Shown: positions 17,888-27,995, counted from the stretch's first letter. The stretch is 64,000 nucleotides of DNA from Leptobacterium_A meishanense (GCF_037645805.1 NZ_JBBEXE010000009.1:86366-150365); one strand, 5' to 3'. Notes: a model not told the origin generated them from the sequence alone. Numbers and translations are program-made.

Positions 17888-19283
17888 TTAAATGCAATTT
17901 ATATTGTCTGTAAGTAAAGCCGAAATAGATAAAACTACTTATTATATACACGCAAGTGGTACTTAAAACCAACCCATAAACCCCCCATTTTTTGACTAGA
18001 ATAATGTTTAGGATTAGGTTCATTATAAGATTGAAAAAAGAAGTCCATGCCATAAAAGCATTTTTGTTAATGCTGGTAAGGAATTTCACGGTAACAAGCG
18101 TACATAAATAGAAAGGCACATATACAAATGCAATCTTTTGAATTGTGCCTACAACAATAGTATTATCAGCTGTAAAAGCTTTTCTTTCAAATAAGAATGC
18201 TATAATTTCATTAGAAAAAAAGAAAGCAATAACCATTAATAGCAAGCTTCCTATAAAAATCATTTTTAAAATATTGAAAAGTTGTACGTAGGCTTTTCTT
18301 AGATCTTTATTAATGAGCCTTGAGAAATGAGGAAGGAGTACATTTCCCAAAGCTAATATTAAAATACCAACAGCAAAGGCCGGTATTTTGACACCGTAAT
18401 TAATGGCTGCTATTGACCCCACTACCAATTGCGCAGCAAAAAACTGATCTACAAAAGGATTCACCCCTGTTAAAAAGCCGGAAATAATTTTAGGGGGTAA
18501 TTGCTTTATCATCATCCGCATATTACCATTCATCCGGATTTTCCCTAGGTATATTTTTTTATATCGAACAGCCATTAGAAGGAGGTAGGCAAACCCTAAA
18601 ACACTGCCACTTAACATGCCGACTACTAAGACAACTTTTCCTAATACATCCCTTAAAAAAAACAGACAAAAAATAGTGGCAATAGCCATAAAGACAGGTG
18701 CTATGGTAGCAACGAAAAATTTGTTGTCAATTTCCAACAACCCTTCCAGTAAAGTAGAAGCCCCCCAAAAATAAAGACAAGGTAATGCAAAGTATAACTG
18801 TATTCTCACTAGCTGATAAAAAGCTTCTGAATGGCCAGGGAATACAAATTCCAAAAAATAAACAGCAAATATTAAAGAGAGGATAATAAGTACTGATACA
18901 ATGATAATTATGATGCTAAACCCCAATGTTTGAAACCCTCCTCGCTGTTTGGTTGTATGAAGCTCTGTGATGTAATTGGGGATAAAAAGGTTTTTTAATG
19001 CCCCTACGAATACATTTTGTACAAAAGAAGGGATTAGAATAGCAATATAGAAGGTGTCTAATAATTCAGAAAGACCAAATGTACTGGCTATTACCGTTTC
19101 TTTATAAAAAGAAATAACCTTCACAGCCAATGTAACAATACCAACGAGTAACATATTTGCCACAATGGGCTGGCGAATAATATTTAGGATGCTATCAAAA
19201 CGTGTCCGAGGCATATAAAAACAGGTGCTTAAAGTGGTCTTTAGACTTTTTTTTACTATTATTAACGCTAACTGTTTTTTCAA
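17877..19283 (-). CDS. MurJ/MviN-like oligosaccharide flippase (Wzx role)
   Basis: 468 residues with roughly 12-14 membrane helices. The MurJ-type signature lies near the first helices: KETVIASTFGLSELLDTFYIA and VGALKNLFIPNY. The MOP-superfamily layout and its position at the head of the glycosyltransferase/polymerase operon suggest that it flips the lipid-linked repeat unit rather than lipid II. An inner start at residue 24 (MPRTRFDSIL) is possible and would remove a basic N-terminal extension. The 237 nt upstream are non-coding, with no perfect -7 element on this strand. Confidence 0.8.
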   Translation of the reverse strand: MKKQLALIIVKKSLKTTLSTCFYMPRTRFDSILNIIRQPIVANMLLVGIVTLAVKVISFYKETVIASTFGLSELLDTFYIAILIPSFVQNVFVGALKNLFIPNYITELHTTKQRGGFQTLGFSIIIIIVSVLIILSLIFAVYFLEFVFPGHSEAFYQLVRIQLYFALPCLYFWGASTLLEGLLEIDNKFFVATIAPVFMAIATIFCLFFLRDVLGKVVLVVGMLSGSVLGFAYLLLMAVRYKKIYLGKIRMNGNMRMMIKQLPPKIISGFLTGVNPFVDQFFAAQLVVGSIAAINYGVKIPAFAVGILILALGNVLLPHFSRLINKDLRKAYVQLFNILKMIFIGSLLLMVIAFFFSNEIIAFLFERKAFTADNTIVVGTIQKIAFVYVPFYLCTLVTVKFLTSINKNAFMAWTSFFNLIMNLILNIILVKKWGVYGLVLSTTCVYIISSFIYFGFTYRQYKLHLNEN

Positions 19284-19520
19284 ACTGAGAGGTTTTTTTA
19301 TGATTTAAGCAATTAAGGTTTATGGAGTATTTTGTGCACGATTTTTAGCTTGTTTTTCAGTCCAAACCCTTAGCAAAGATGAAAATTTACCTTCTTAAGG
19401 ATGGGTTTCTCACCATAAGCAGGTGATAATATCGTTGAAATTCACATTATACAGAGAAATAAGCATATTACTAAGCATAAAAAGTATTTTTAATGGTTTA
19501 AAAGGTTATAATAGATAGTC

Positions 19521-20789
19521 ATGAAGATACTTGTTACCGTAATATTATTGCTTGGAGGGATTTGTAGTATTGCTGCTCAAAAGGTAAAAGCATCTGTTTA
19601 TGGATACAATCCCCAAGACGCTACAGCAGCATTTCAGCAAGCTGTTCAATCAGAAGCTGATACTATCATTATTGATAAACAGTTTTCTGATTGGCATATA
19701 AGACCCACTGTATTTAGAAATCTTAGCAATAAAACAATCCTTTTTGAAAAAGGAGTTACACTACGAGCTAAAAAAGGAGCCTTTACAAATGAATCAGATA
19801 GGCTCCTTGAGTTTATTAATGCTGAGAATGTAAAAATCATAGGCAATGGAGCTTTGTTTATAATGGATAAGGACGAGTATATAACAGGAGAATGGCGACA
19901 TAGTATAAGCCTCCGAAAATGTAGGAATATTTATATCGAAAAACTGACTATAGCAAATAGCGGGGGAGATGGTATTTATATTGCTGGATTAGAAAAAGGA
20001 AGCTACAGCGAAAATATTACTATCAATGCTGTTACAGCAATGAACAATAAAAGGCAGGGAATAAGTATTATAAGCGGTAAAAACATATACATTAGTCAGA
20101 GTGTTTTTAAAAATACGAAAGGAACTCTTCCCGGGGCCGGGGTAGATATAGAACCCAACCATAATCAAGACAAGATAATAAATATTCGTTTTGAAAATTG
20201 TTCTTTTATAGATAATGATCATGCAGGGATTTTATTGGCCCTAAACAAGATGGATCATACCTCTGAACCTGTAAGTGTTTATTTTTCAAATTGTTATTTA
20301 AAGAATAATCATAACCCTGAAAACCGATATGCAGCCAGTGAAATTATTGTTGGAGCTAGTCCTTTAAACCCTGTAAAAGGAGAGGTGATTTTTAATAATT
20401 GTTTGATAGATGGGAGTAAATGGGGAATGTTATATAGCAGAAAAACTAGAGATGCCTATCATGTAACTTTTAAAGATTGTGCTGCTATAAACATATCTCA
20501 GGATAATACTTGGCCCCCCATATATTTAGAAGTTCCTGATTATAATAAAGAAACAGGAGCTTTGGGAGGATTTACTTTTCAGAACGTAATGCTTGCGTAT
20601 AAAACAGCACTTCCATTTTTTCAAGTAAGGGGTTCAAAAAAAGAAACACTTAAAGAAGTGGCAGGGATATATGGTGATATTACTGTTATAAACCCATGGC
20701 AGGGAGGTATTAAATATTTAAACTACAATCCGGAAAATAATAGACAAGTGCGTATTACTTATACCATAATTACAGATAAGGACTATTGA
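19521..20789 (+). CDS. Secreted right-handed parallel beta-helix protein
   Basis: 422 residues with a classical signal peptide, LVTVILLLGGICSIAAQ, cleaved near residue 20. The mature part is a parallel beta-helix with repeating short strands and Asn/Gly turns. It has pectate-lyase-superfamily-like segments such as NSGGDGIYIAG, NIYISQSVF and GVDIEPNHN. It is clearly paralogous to the next gene over the whole helix; shared stretches include SGEWRH/TGEWRH, GGDGIY and WGMLYSRK. A role in cleaving, binding or anchoring the polysaccharide is inferred from its place in the middle of the capsule locus. Enzyme activity is not shown. Confidence 0.78.
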   Translation: MKILVTVILLLGGICSIAAQKVKASVYGYNPQDATAAFQQAVQSEADTIIIDKQFSDWHIRPTVFRNLSNKTILFEKGVTLRAKKGAFTNESDRLLEFINAENVKIIGNGALFIMDKDEYITGEWRHSISLRKCRNIYIEKLTIANSGGDGIYIAGLEKGSYSENITINAVTAMNNKRQGISIISGKNIYISQSVFKNTKGTLPGAGVDIEPNHNQDKIINIRFENCSFIDNDHAGILLALNKMDHTSEPVSVYFSNCYLKNNHNPENRYAASEIIVGASPLNPVKGEVIFNNCLIDGSKWGMLYSRKTRDAYHVTFKDCAAINISQDNTWPPIYLEVPDYNKETGALGGFTFQNVMLAYKTALPFFQVRGSKKETLKEVAGIYGDITVINPWQGGIKYLNYNPENNRQVRITYTIITDKDY

Positions 20790-21148
20790 TCCATTATTTG
20801 TAAATAATTTGAATTATATCATTTTTTGAAGACCCTTACATAGATTCTATCAATAGAAATAAACCCTTTAAGATTTATTCAAACCTTTTGAATGGATGGA
20901 TGATAATGAAATAGGAATGTCTTACTCTTTTTTATCAAGATGTTAAAATTTTATTAATTTGAACAAGCAGTAATCTTTTTTGTTCATCTGTGCGTATATA
21001 AAAATAGTTGTATCTAAGCTTCGCAAAACCATATTTTATAATTTTTTTCAAGATCTATATACGATTTTGATAATTAATACGTTACAAATTGGAAAGAGAC
21101 ATATTAAGTTTATTAGTTACTGTTAATCATTAAACCCCAAATCGAATC
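20790..21148. other. Intergenic region between the two beta-helix genes
   Basis: 359 nt of AT-rich sequence with no ORF of note, no clear terminator hairpin and no perfect TAnnTTTG element. I see nothing further that I can support. Confidence 0.5.
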
Positions 21149-22552
21149 ATGAGAAAACAGATTACACTAGCAGTTATGCTACTGCTTATCCTTTCGTGTA
21201 CCCGAGAGGAAGACGTTATCACAATAGTTGATGAAACCGCTGAAGAAGTCGTTGATAATGAAAACGACACTACGGAAGAAGAATCAACTGAAGAAGAACC
21301 CCCAACGGATGAAAATGGTGAAACCCCTCCGGAAGAAACTCCCCCACCAAGTGATGTGCAAGGTGTAAAAGCCTCCACTTTTGGTTATAATGAAACAGAT
21401 GCTACCAGTGCATTTGTAGCAGCCCTTACTTCAGATAATGATACCATTGTTATTGACAAGCAAGCTTCCGATTGGATTATAAAACCAACACGGATTACGA
21501 ACATAAGTAATAAATTCATCTTCTTTGAAGAAGGAGTTGTTTTAAAAGCAAAACGAGGAGCATTTCCGAATACAAATGATGCCCTATTACAATTTATCAA
21601 TGGTCATAATATTACCATTATTGGTTATGGAGCCACTTTTGATATGAATAAAGATGAGTATACTAGTGGAGAATGGCGCCATACACTTAGTTTGAGAGGT
21701 AGTACAGACATTACTGTAAAAGGACTGACACTGCAAGATAGTGGAGGGGATGGAATATATGTGGCCGGATCTTCTCAAAAATCATACTCTGAGAATATAA
21801 TTGTTGAAGACATTCAATCGATTAATCACAGACGTCAGGGAATGAGCATTATAAGTGTACAGAATATGTGGGTGAGAAACTCTCTGTTTACTGAAACTAA
21901 AGGTGCATTGCCTGAAGCAGGTGTTGATATAGAACCTAATAACCCCATTGATAGAGTTGTGAATGTTAATTTTTCTGATTGTTCATTTACTAATAATCAT
22001 CACTCAGGGATATTGTTAGCGTTGTTTAATCTTGATGACACATCAGAGCCGGTAAGTATTTCATTCAAAGATTGTTTCTTGAGTATGAACCATGACGAAT
22101 CAAATCGCTATGCTGCCAGTGAAATAGGGATTAGTGCACACGATACGCGCCCGGTAAAAGGAACAGTGACTTTTGACGGCATTGTAATAGACGGAAGTGA
22201 ATGGGGAATGTTGTATAGTAGAAAAATTAAAGAAGCTTTTCACGTTACATTTAAAAATTCTGTTGCAAGGAATATTTCTTTGGCAGATACCCATCCACCA
22301 ATTAATTTAGAAGTTCCCAGTTATGATTATGCGTCGGGCCCATTAGGAGGGTTTACTTTTGAGAATCTCAGGTTGGACTATGGGGCAAAAGAACCATTCT
22401 TTCAAGTTCGAGGACATAGTACGTTGCTCGGGGTAAGTGAAATCCATGGCGATATTATAGTGAATGGATCTAATGCAGAGCCACCTAATTACACAGGGTA
22501 TGACCCTTCTAAAAATAAAAATGTAACATTTACCTATACGATTAACAGATAA
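21149..22552 (+). CDS. Beta-helix lipoprotein, paralog of the preceding gene
   Basis: 467 residues. A type II signal peptide with lipobox LILSC gives lipidation at Cys17. The next residues, TREED, are acidic after one basic residue and resemble surface lipoprotein export signals described in Bacteroidetes. About 50 residues of acidic, Pro/Thr-rich linker (EEPPTDENGETPPEETPP) follow, before the same parallel beta-helix seen in the preceding gene (SGGDGIYVAG, GVDIEPNNP, EWGMLYSRK). The likely picture is one paralog released and one tethered to the cell surface, both acting on the polysaccharide made here (inference). A bidirectional terminator follows 19 nt after the stop. Confidence 0.8.
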   Translation: MRKQITLAVMLLLILSCTREEDVITIVDETAEEVVDNENDTTEEESTEEEPPTDENGETPPEETPPPSDVQGVKASTFGYNETDATSAFVAALTSDNDTIVIDKQASDWIIKPTRITNISNKFIFFEEGVVLKAKRGAFPNTNDALLQFINGHNITIIGYGATFDMNKDEYTSGEWRHTLSLRGSTDITVKGLTLQDSGGDGIYVAGSSQKSYSENIIVEDIQSINHRRQGMSIISVQNMWVRNSLFTETKGALPEAGVDIEPNNPIDRVVNVNFSDCSFTNNHHSGILLALFNLDDTSEPVSISFKDCFLSMNHDESNRYAASEIGISAHDTRPVKGTVTFDGIVIDGSEWGMLYSRKIKEAFHVTFKNSVARNISLADTHPPINLEVPSYDYASGPLGGFTFENLRLDYGAKEPFFQVRGHSTLLGVSEIHGDIIVNGSNAEPPNYTGYDPSKNKNVTFTYTINR

Positions 22553-22570
22553 CTTAAATCCCTTCAATAA

Positions 22571-22597
22571 AAAAAGCAGCTTAACAAGCTGCTTTTT
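22571..22597. terminator. Bidirectional rho-independent terminator
   Basis: A 12-bp perfect stem, AAAAAGCAGCTT / AAGCTGCTTTTT with a 3-nt loop, with T runs on both strands. It sits between two convergent genes. Confidence 0.92.
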
Positions 22598-22601
22598 TTA
22601 A

Positions 22602-23639
22602 TTATTTATTTTTATTGTAAAAACCTTTATACCAGTTCACAAATTCTTTAACCCCTTTTTTAATTGGAGTATTAGGCCTATATCCGTAGTCATCTATAAG
22701 CGCATCTACATCTGCCCAAGTACGTTCTACATCACCAGGTTGAATAGGCAACATTTCTTTTTTAGCTATTTTCCCTAAATTTTGTTCAATCGCATGTATG
22801 AAATCAAGGAGTTTGACAGATTTGTTGTTTCCAATATTATACAGTTTATATAAGTCGTTTGTTTCCTTACGATTATTAATAGGGCCTTCGATGATCCTAA
22901 CAACTCCCTCTACAATATCATCAATATAGGTGAAGTCGCGCTCCATTTTCCCATAATTAAAAACTTTTATAGGTTTATTGTTTGCTATGGCATCTGTAAA
23001 AAGGAATAAGGCCATATCAGGCCGTCCCCAGGGACCATAAACCGTAAAGAAGCGTAAACCTGTAGTTGGAATACCAAATAAATGACTATACGTATGTGCC
23101 ATCAATTCGTTACTCCGTTTGGTAGCTGCATACAAACTTATAGGGTGATTTACATTATGCTGTACCGAAAAAGGGATTTCCTCATTCAATCCATACACGC
23201 TAGAGCTACTTGCATATACAAGATGCTTTACATTATAATGCCTGCAGCATTCCAAAATATTTAAAAAACCGGAAATATTACTGTCAATATAAGTTTCCGG
23301 GTTTTCTAGACTGTAACGCACTCCTGCCTGGGCAGCAAGGTTACAGACAACCTCAAAAGATTCTTCTTTAAAAAGTTTTGGCAACTTTTCTCGATCTTCT
23401 AGGTGTAGCCTAATAAACTTAAATTTAGCTTGGCGCAGTTCACTTTCTGTAACTTTTCCATAAAGGGCTGCTTGTTTTTTATTTATACCCAGCTCAGCAA
23501 GACGGGCATATTTCAGGTTGACATCATAATAATCATTGATATTATCTAACCCTATAACATTATGACCTTTATCGATGAGCACTTTGGCTACATGAAACCC
23601 TATAAAACCTGCTGCTCCGGTAACAAGTATTTTCATCAA
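22602..23639 (-). CDS. UDP-glucuronate 4-epimerase-like NAD-dependent epimerase
   Basis: 345 residues, extended short-chain dehydrogenase. The NAD-binding motif TGAAGFIGFHVAKVL opens the protein. The catalytic residues lie in ASSSSVYG and the YAATKRSNE (YxxxK) motif. LAAQAGVRYSLENPETYI and RFFTVYGPWGRPDMAL are characteristic of UDP-glucuronic acid 4-epimerases, which make UDP-galacturonate. It supplies a uronic acid precursor for the surface polysaccharide. Translation may start at either of two adjacent ATG codons. It is transcribed alone, opposite to its neighbours on both sides. Confidence 0.85.
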   Translation of the reverse strand: MMKILVTGAAGFIGFHVAKVLIDKGHNVIGLDNINDYYDVNLKYARLAELGINKKQAALYGKVTESELRQAKFKFIRLHLEDREKLPKLFKEESFEVVCNLAAQAGVRYSLENPETYIDSNISGFLNILECCRHYNVKHLVYASSSSVYGLNEEIPFSVQHNVNHPISLYAATKRSNELMAHTYSHLFGIPTTGLRFFTVYGPWGRPDMALFLFTDAIANNKPIKVFNYGKMERDFTYIDDIVEGVVRIIEGPINNRKETNDLYKLYNIGNNKSVKLLDFIHAIEQNLGKIAKKEMLPIQPGDVERTWADVDALIDDYGYRPNTPIKKGVKEFVNWYKGFYNKNK

Positions 23640-24132
23640 ATATTCTTTTAAAAATCAAGTACAATTGAACAAAGATTAAAAAATAGTTTTAAAAACATTC
23701 AACTTTAGAGTATGATGTGTAAATAATGACGCTGAAAACCATATTTTTTCATTTTTACGATCAATCAACAATAAAAACAGATGAATGGGATAAATTTCTG
23801 ACAGTAAAATACAATGTATAGTCGTTAACCGATTTTTATCAAGATTTTGGCGAAATAAACAATAACAATACATACAGCTCTTAAACAATTACTAAATTTA
23901 CCCCATAAACCCGAAAGTATTAAATTGATTAATAGCACCTTATTAGTTTAATATTTTGAGGATTATGAAACACACCATCACAAAAAAGACCGACCTGTTT
24001 TCCAAGGAAGGTAATGAAAATCAGTTTATTTTTTTAGTGTAATGTAAGAACAGTCCTCTTCCTGCCCTTTCTCATAATGAACACAAACCATACGCTGTGA
24101 ATGATTAAATAATCATTATAAAAACAGTTTGT
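23640..24132. other. Divergent intergenic region before the export/nucleotide-sugar operon
   Basis: 493 nt. AACAAAGATTAAA near 23668 resembles a minus-strand -7 element but with one extra base in the spacer. A 25-codon ORF (ATG at 23965, MKHTITKKTDLF...) is preceded by GAGGATT. It could be a leader peptide but has no other support. An AT-rich inverted sequence around 24100-24120 (TGATTAAATAATCA) may be an operator or weak hairpin. Confidence 0.3.
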
Positions 24133-25263
24133 GTGATAACAAAGACTAAAATATGGCTTTCTTCCCCTCACATGGGAGGCAACGAACAGAAGTATGTTAA
24201 TGATGCTTTTGAAACAAATTGGATAGCTCCGTTAGGGCCTAATTTATATGGGTTTGAGAACGACTTGGAGTCATATCTATGTGAAGATTGTCATGTTGCT
24301 GCAGTAAGTTCGGGAACAGCGGCAATACATCTAGCACTTAGGATTTTAGGCATTTCCAGAGGAGATGAGGTACTGTGCCAGAGTTTTACTTTTACTGCAT
24401 CGGCCAACCCGATAATATACATGGGAGCAACCCCTATTTTTATTGATAGTGAGGCAGATACCTGGAACTTATCCCCGGAGCTTCTGGAAAAAGCAATTCT
24501 AAACCGGATTTCAAAAAATAAAAAACCCCAAGCCATTATAGCTGTCCATTTATACGGAATGCCATATATGGTAGAAGAGGTGCGTGAAATTGCCCAAAAA
24601 TATGAGATCCCCATTATTGAAGACAGTGCGGAAGCACTAGGGAGTAGCTATTTAGGGCAAAAATGCGGCACATTGGGAGATTTAGGGATTCTTTCTTTTA
24701 ACGGAAACAAAATTATCACAACCTCCGGAGGGGGGGCACTAGTTGCAAAGAATAAATGGATAAAAGATAAAGTGATTTTTCTTTCAACGCAGGCGCGGGA
24801 TATTGCACCACATTACGAACATTCACATATCGGGTACAATTACCGGATGAGCAATGTAGTTGCAGGAATTGGACGTGGTCAAATGGAAGTTATTAATGAA
24901 CGGGTAGCAGCAAGACGAAACAATTTTGACTATTACAAAAAAATATTGTCCGGATATACCAATATCTCATTTTTAGAGGAACCTGACGGATTTTTTTCAA
25001 ATAGATGGCTAACATGCATTATTACAGCATCGTATGAACAAAGAGAACGTATCAGGATAGCATTGGAAAAAGAAGACATAGAATCGAGGCCTTTATGGAA
25101 GCCAATGCATTTACAACCTGTTTATAAGGGATGCGATGCATATTTAAGTGGTGTTTCAGAGCGGTTATTTGAAAAAGGATTGTGTTTGCCAAGTGGTTCA
25201 AGCCTAAGCCAGTCAGATATTGCCCGAATAACCGAAATAATAATTAAAAATACGGACGAATGA
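24133..25263 (+). CDS. DegT/DnrJ/EryC1-type aminotransferase (PglE-like)
   Basis: 376 residues, PLP-dependent fold type I. GTG is taken as start because the conserved family opening KIWLSSPHMGGNEQKYV lies upstream of the first ATG. The PLP pocket includes SSGTAAIHLALR and EDSAEALGS, and the lysine that forms the internal aldimine is in SFNGNKIITTSGGG. The closest family I recognise makes UDP-4-amino-4,6-dideoxy-GlcNAc from the 4-keto sugar, and the dehydratase that makes the keto sugar follows with a 4-nt overlap. No PglD-type N-acetyltransferase follows. Confidence 0.85.
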   Translation: MITKTKIWLSSPHMGGNEQKYVNDAFETNWIAPLGPNLYGFENDLESYLCEDCHVAAVSSGTAAIHLALRILGISRGDEVLCQSFTFTASANPIIYMGATPIFIDSEADTWNLSPELLEKAILNRISKNKKPQAIIAVHLYGMPYMVEEVREIAQKYEIPIIEDSAEALGSSYLGQKCGTLGDLGILSFNGNKIITTSGGGALVAKNKWIKDKVIFLSTQARDIAPHYEHSHIGYNYRMSNVVAGIGRGQMEVINERVAARRNNFDYYKKILSGYTNISFLEEPDGFFSNRWLTCIITASYEQRERIRIALEKEDIESRPLWKPMHLQPVYKGCDAYLSGVSERLFEKGLCLPSGSSLSQSDIARITEIIIKNTDE

Positions 25264-27221
25264 TAAAGAACTACCTAGCTAATAAATCTCAAAAATATGC
25301 TTCTAAATGGCTAGTGTTAGCTATTGATTTGATGATAGTTGGTATCACATTCTTTTTAGCATATTTTATTCGTTTCAATTGTACGCTAAATTTTGATATA
25401 ACAAAATTATGGGTTCAGCTTCCGGTATTAGTTGCCATAGCAGCTATAAGTTTCTTAATAGTTGGATCCTATAAAGGAGTGATACGTCACACCGGTTTTA
25501 AAGATGTGATGAATCTTTTTAATGCGATCTCCTTGTTAGGAGTGTTGACCATTTCTTTTATTTTGGTAAATAATCAACTAAACATCATAGAAGATTATAC
25601 AATCCCTATTTCCATCCTTATCATACATTCATTGCTAAGCTTTGTGGTATTGAGTGCAAGCAGATTGGCATTTAAACTGGCGTATAAAAAACTGCATTGC
25701 TTATTGGGAAACTGTAAAAAAGTAATGATATACGGAGCCGGAGACTCAGGTATTATAACATACAATGCATTGATAAATAATTTGCGAAATCGCGTAACTG
25801 TTGTTGCTTATATTGATGATGACCCTAAAAAAATAGGGAAACAGATAAATGGTGTGCCTATTTTGGCATCAAACAAAGTGACATCTAAATATATTTATAA
25901 AAATGCAGTAGATGAGATTGTCATAGCAATTCAAGGAATAAAATCAAAAAAATATAGGGAACTAATAGAGAATATGGTAAAGTTGCCTACAAAAATTAAG
26001 GTAGTGCCTCCTATTGAGAAGTGGATTAATGGAGAATTAAGCCTTGGTCAAATAAAACAAGTTCAAATAGAAGACCTTTTAGAGAGAGATCCTATCCAGA
26101 TCAACAATCCTAAATTACAACAGGAACTACAAGGAGAAGTTGTACTGGTAACCGGGGCAGCAGGCTCTATCGGGAGTGAATTGGCCCGACAAATCGCACA
26201 GTATGATGTAGAAAAGCTAATTCTATTAGATCAAGCAGAATCACCATTATATGATTTAGAGCAAAACCTTAAACAGTTGGCCATACATAAGTTTAAGGTT
26301 GTTGTTGCGGACATTCGTGATAAGAATAGGGTAGATACTATTTTTCAGAAATATAACCCTTCCATTGTCTTTCACGCAGCAGCATACAAACATGTGCCTT
26401 TAATGGAAGCCACCCCTTATGAAGCTATTAAAATTAATGTGTTGGGCACAAAAACATTAACTGATACAGCATCTAGGTACAAAATAAAGAAGTTTGTTTT
26501 TGTATCAACAGATAAAGCAGTCAACCCAACGAGTGTGATGGGTGCCACAAAGCGGATTGCTGAAATGTATATAAGTTGTGTACAGCAAGAAAGCAAAACC
26601 CGGTTTATCATTACACGGTTTGGAAATGTATTAGGTTCTAATGGATCTGTGATCCCATTGTTCAAAAAACAGATAGAGAATGGCGGACCTTTAACCGTCA
26701 CCCATAAAGATGTAACCCGCTATTTTATGACTATACCGGAAGCATCTCAATTGGTCTTAGAAGCCGGAGCCATGGGTAAAGGAGGAGAAATTTTCATATT
26801 TGATATGGGAGCGCCTGTTAAAATTTATGACCTTGCCCTTAATATGATCAAATTATCAGGACTAAAATATCCACAAGAAATGGCTATCAAGATTACCGGA
26901 TTGCGGCCGGGAGAAAAACTCTACGAAGAATTATTGGCCAATGGTGAAAACACCTTGCCCACTTATCATAAGAAGATAATGATAAGCAAAACAAAAGAGT
27001 TTCCATACACTACCACAAAATCTGACATAGAAGAGTTGTGTATTGCCAATCGTTTCCAGAGCAAAGGAATTGTAAAAAAAATGAAAGAGCTTGTTCCGGA
27101 ATATCAATCCAAGAATTCAAAATATGAAATATATGATAAAAACACTTCTATCATAGAAGCCCGTAAACGAATAATGAACGGTGCTATCAATACTACTAAT
27201 TATACAAAAAAAGATCTATGA
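25260..27221 (+). CDS. Membrane UDP-GlcNAc 4,6-dehydratase (WbpM/PglF/CapD family)
   Basis: 653 residues, full-length form. Four N-terminal membrane helices (residues ~15-140) are followed by a CoA-binding-like Rossmann domain (YGAGDSGIITYN near 158) and the catalytic SDR domain (VTGAAGSIGSELARQI near 297). The active-site motif is STDKAVNPTSVMGATKR, in which Met replaces the usual catalytic Tyr, as in WbpM/FlaA1-type dehydratases. The product is a UDP-4-keto-6-deoxy sugar used by the aminotransferase encoded just upstream. It overlaps the Wza gene by 4 nt. Confidence 0.9.
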   Translation: MIKNYLANKSQKYASKWLVLAIDLMIVGITFFLAYFIRFNCTLNFDITKLWVQLPVLVAIAAISFLIVGSYKGVIRHTGFKDVMNLFNAISLLGVLTISFILVNNQLNIIEDYTIPISILIIHSLLSFVVLSASRLAFKLAYKKLHCLLGNCKKVMIYGAGDSGIITYNALINNLRNRVTVVAYIDDDPKKIGKQINGVPILASNKVTSKYIYKNAVDEIVIAIQGIKSKKYRELIENMVKLPTKIKVVPPIEKWINGELSLGQIKQVQIEDLLERDPIQINNPKLQQELQGEVVLVTGAAGSIGSELARQIAQYDVEKLILLDQAESPLYDLEQNLKQLAIHKFKVVVADIRDKNRVDTIFQKYNPSIVFHAAAYKHVPLMEATPYEAIKINVLGTKTLTDTASRYKIKKFVFVSTDKAVNPTSVMGATKRIAEMYISCVQQESKTRFIITRFGNVLGSNGSVIPLFKKQIENGGPLTVTHKDVTRYFMTIPEASQLVLEAGAMGKGGEIFIFDMGAPVKIYDLALNMIKLSGLKYPQEMAIKITGLRPGEKLYEELLANGENTLPTYHKKIMISKTKEFPYTTTKSDIEELCIANRFQSKGIVKKMKELVPEYQSKNSKYEIYDKNTSIIEARKRIMNGAINTTNYTKKDL

Positions 27222-27988
27222 CAAAATATAAATGCAGGCTAAAAAACAACTTATTTTTTATCATACTATCCATCTTCCTTGTTTCGTGCGCATCTAGGGA
27301 AGATGTTGTCTATTTTCAAAATGCGAAAGATTTTGAAACAATAGTGGATACAGATACATTTTCACCCAATTTTAAAATTGATGATATAGTGAGTATTCAT
27401 GTATCTGCTTATGATATGGAAGCCACCAAGCCTTTTAATTTGGTAAAAGGAACTAGTGAATTTGGGCGTCCGGTAGAATTGGACTACCTGATTGATAAAG
27501 ATGGGAATATTGATTTTCCTATTCTTGGTAAAGTTAAATTATTAGGATTGAACCCGGAAGAGGCAAAACAATTGTTGAGAGAAAAGTTAAAAGACTACCT
27601 CAAGGACCCGATTATAAATATTCGGATTAAAAACTTCAGGGTAACGGTATTGGGAGAAGTAAACCGGCCCGGAACTTACCGGATTGAAGGGGAGCGGATC
27701 ACTGTTTTGGAAGCGTTAGGGCTTGCCGGAGACCTCAGGATAAAGGGAGAGCGTAAAAATGTATTGGTGATACGTGATTTTAACGGTACAAAAACCTACA
27801 CACGAATAGACCTTACTTCAAAAGAGTTCGTCAAATCACCTGTATATTACCTTACTCAAAACGATGTGGTGTATGTAGAGCCTAATCAATCAGCTATTAG
27901 CTCTTCCAGGCTTGATAATAGGGCTTCAATAGCTATTTCTATTGCTTCTACAATTATTACTTCGGTTGTGATCATTCTAACAAGGTAA
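27218..27988 (+). CDS. Wza-like polysaccharide export lipoprotein
   Basis: 256 residues. A type II signal peptide ends in LVSCASRED, lipidated at the Cys near residue 24. A Poly_export domain (FKIDDIVSIHVSAYD ... YLIDKDGNIDFPILGKVKL) is followed by a SLBB domain (FRVTVLGEVNRPGTYRI ... ITVLEALGLAGDL). A hydrophobic segment at the C-terminus (AIAISIASTIITSVVIIL) is usual in Bacteroidetes homologues. It forms the outer-membrane export channel with the adjacent Wzc-like protein, whose gene starts 7 nt downstream. Confidence 0.9.
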   Translation: MTKYKCRLKNNLFFIILSIFLVSCASREDVVYFQNAKDFETIVDTDTFSPNFKIDDIVSIHVSAYDMEATKPFNLVKGTSEFGRPVELDYLIDKDGNIDFPILGKVKLLGLNPEEAKQLLREKLKDYLKDPIINIRIKNFRVTVLGEVNRPGTYRIEGERITVLEALGLAGDLRIKGERKNVLVIRDFNGTKTYTRIDLTSKEFVKSPVYYLTQNDVVYVEPNQSAISSSRLDNRASIAISIASTIITSVVIILTR

Positions 27989-27995
27989 ATTATAT

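Noticed and set aside
21149..21378. Serine-rich ORF on the minus strand opposite the lipoprotein start
   Set aside because: It is the shadow of the acidic, Glu/Thr-rich linker of the plus-strand gene.
23965..24042. 25-codon ORF upstream of the aminotransferase
   Set aside because: Too short, with no family resemblance. Mentioned only as a possible leader in the intergenic entry.
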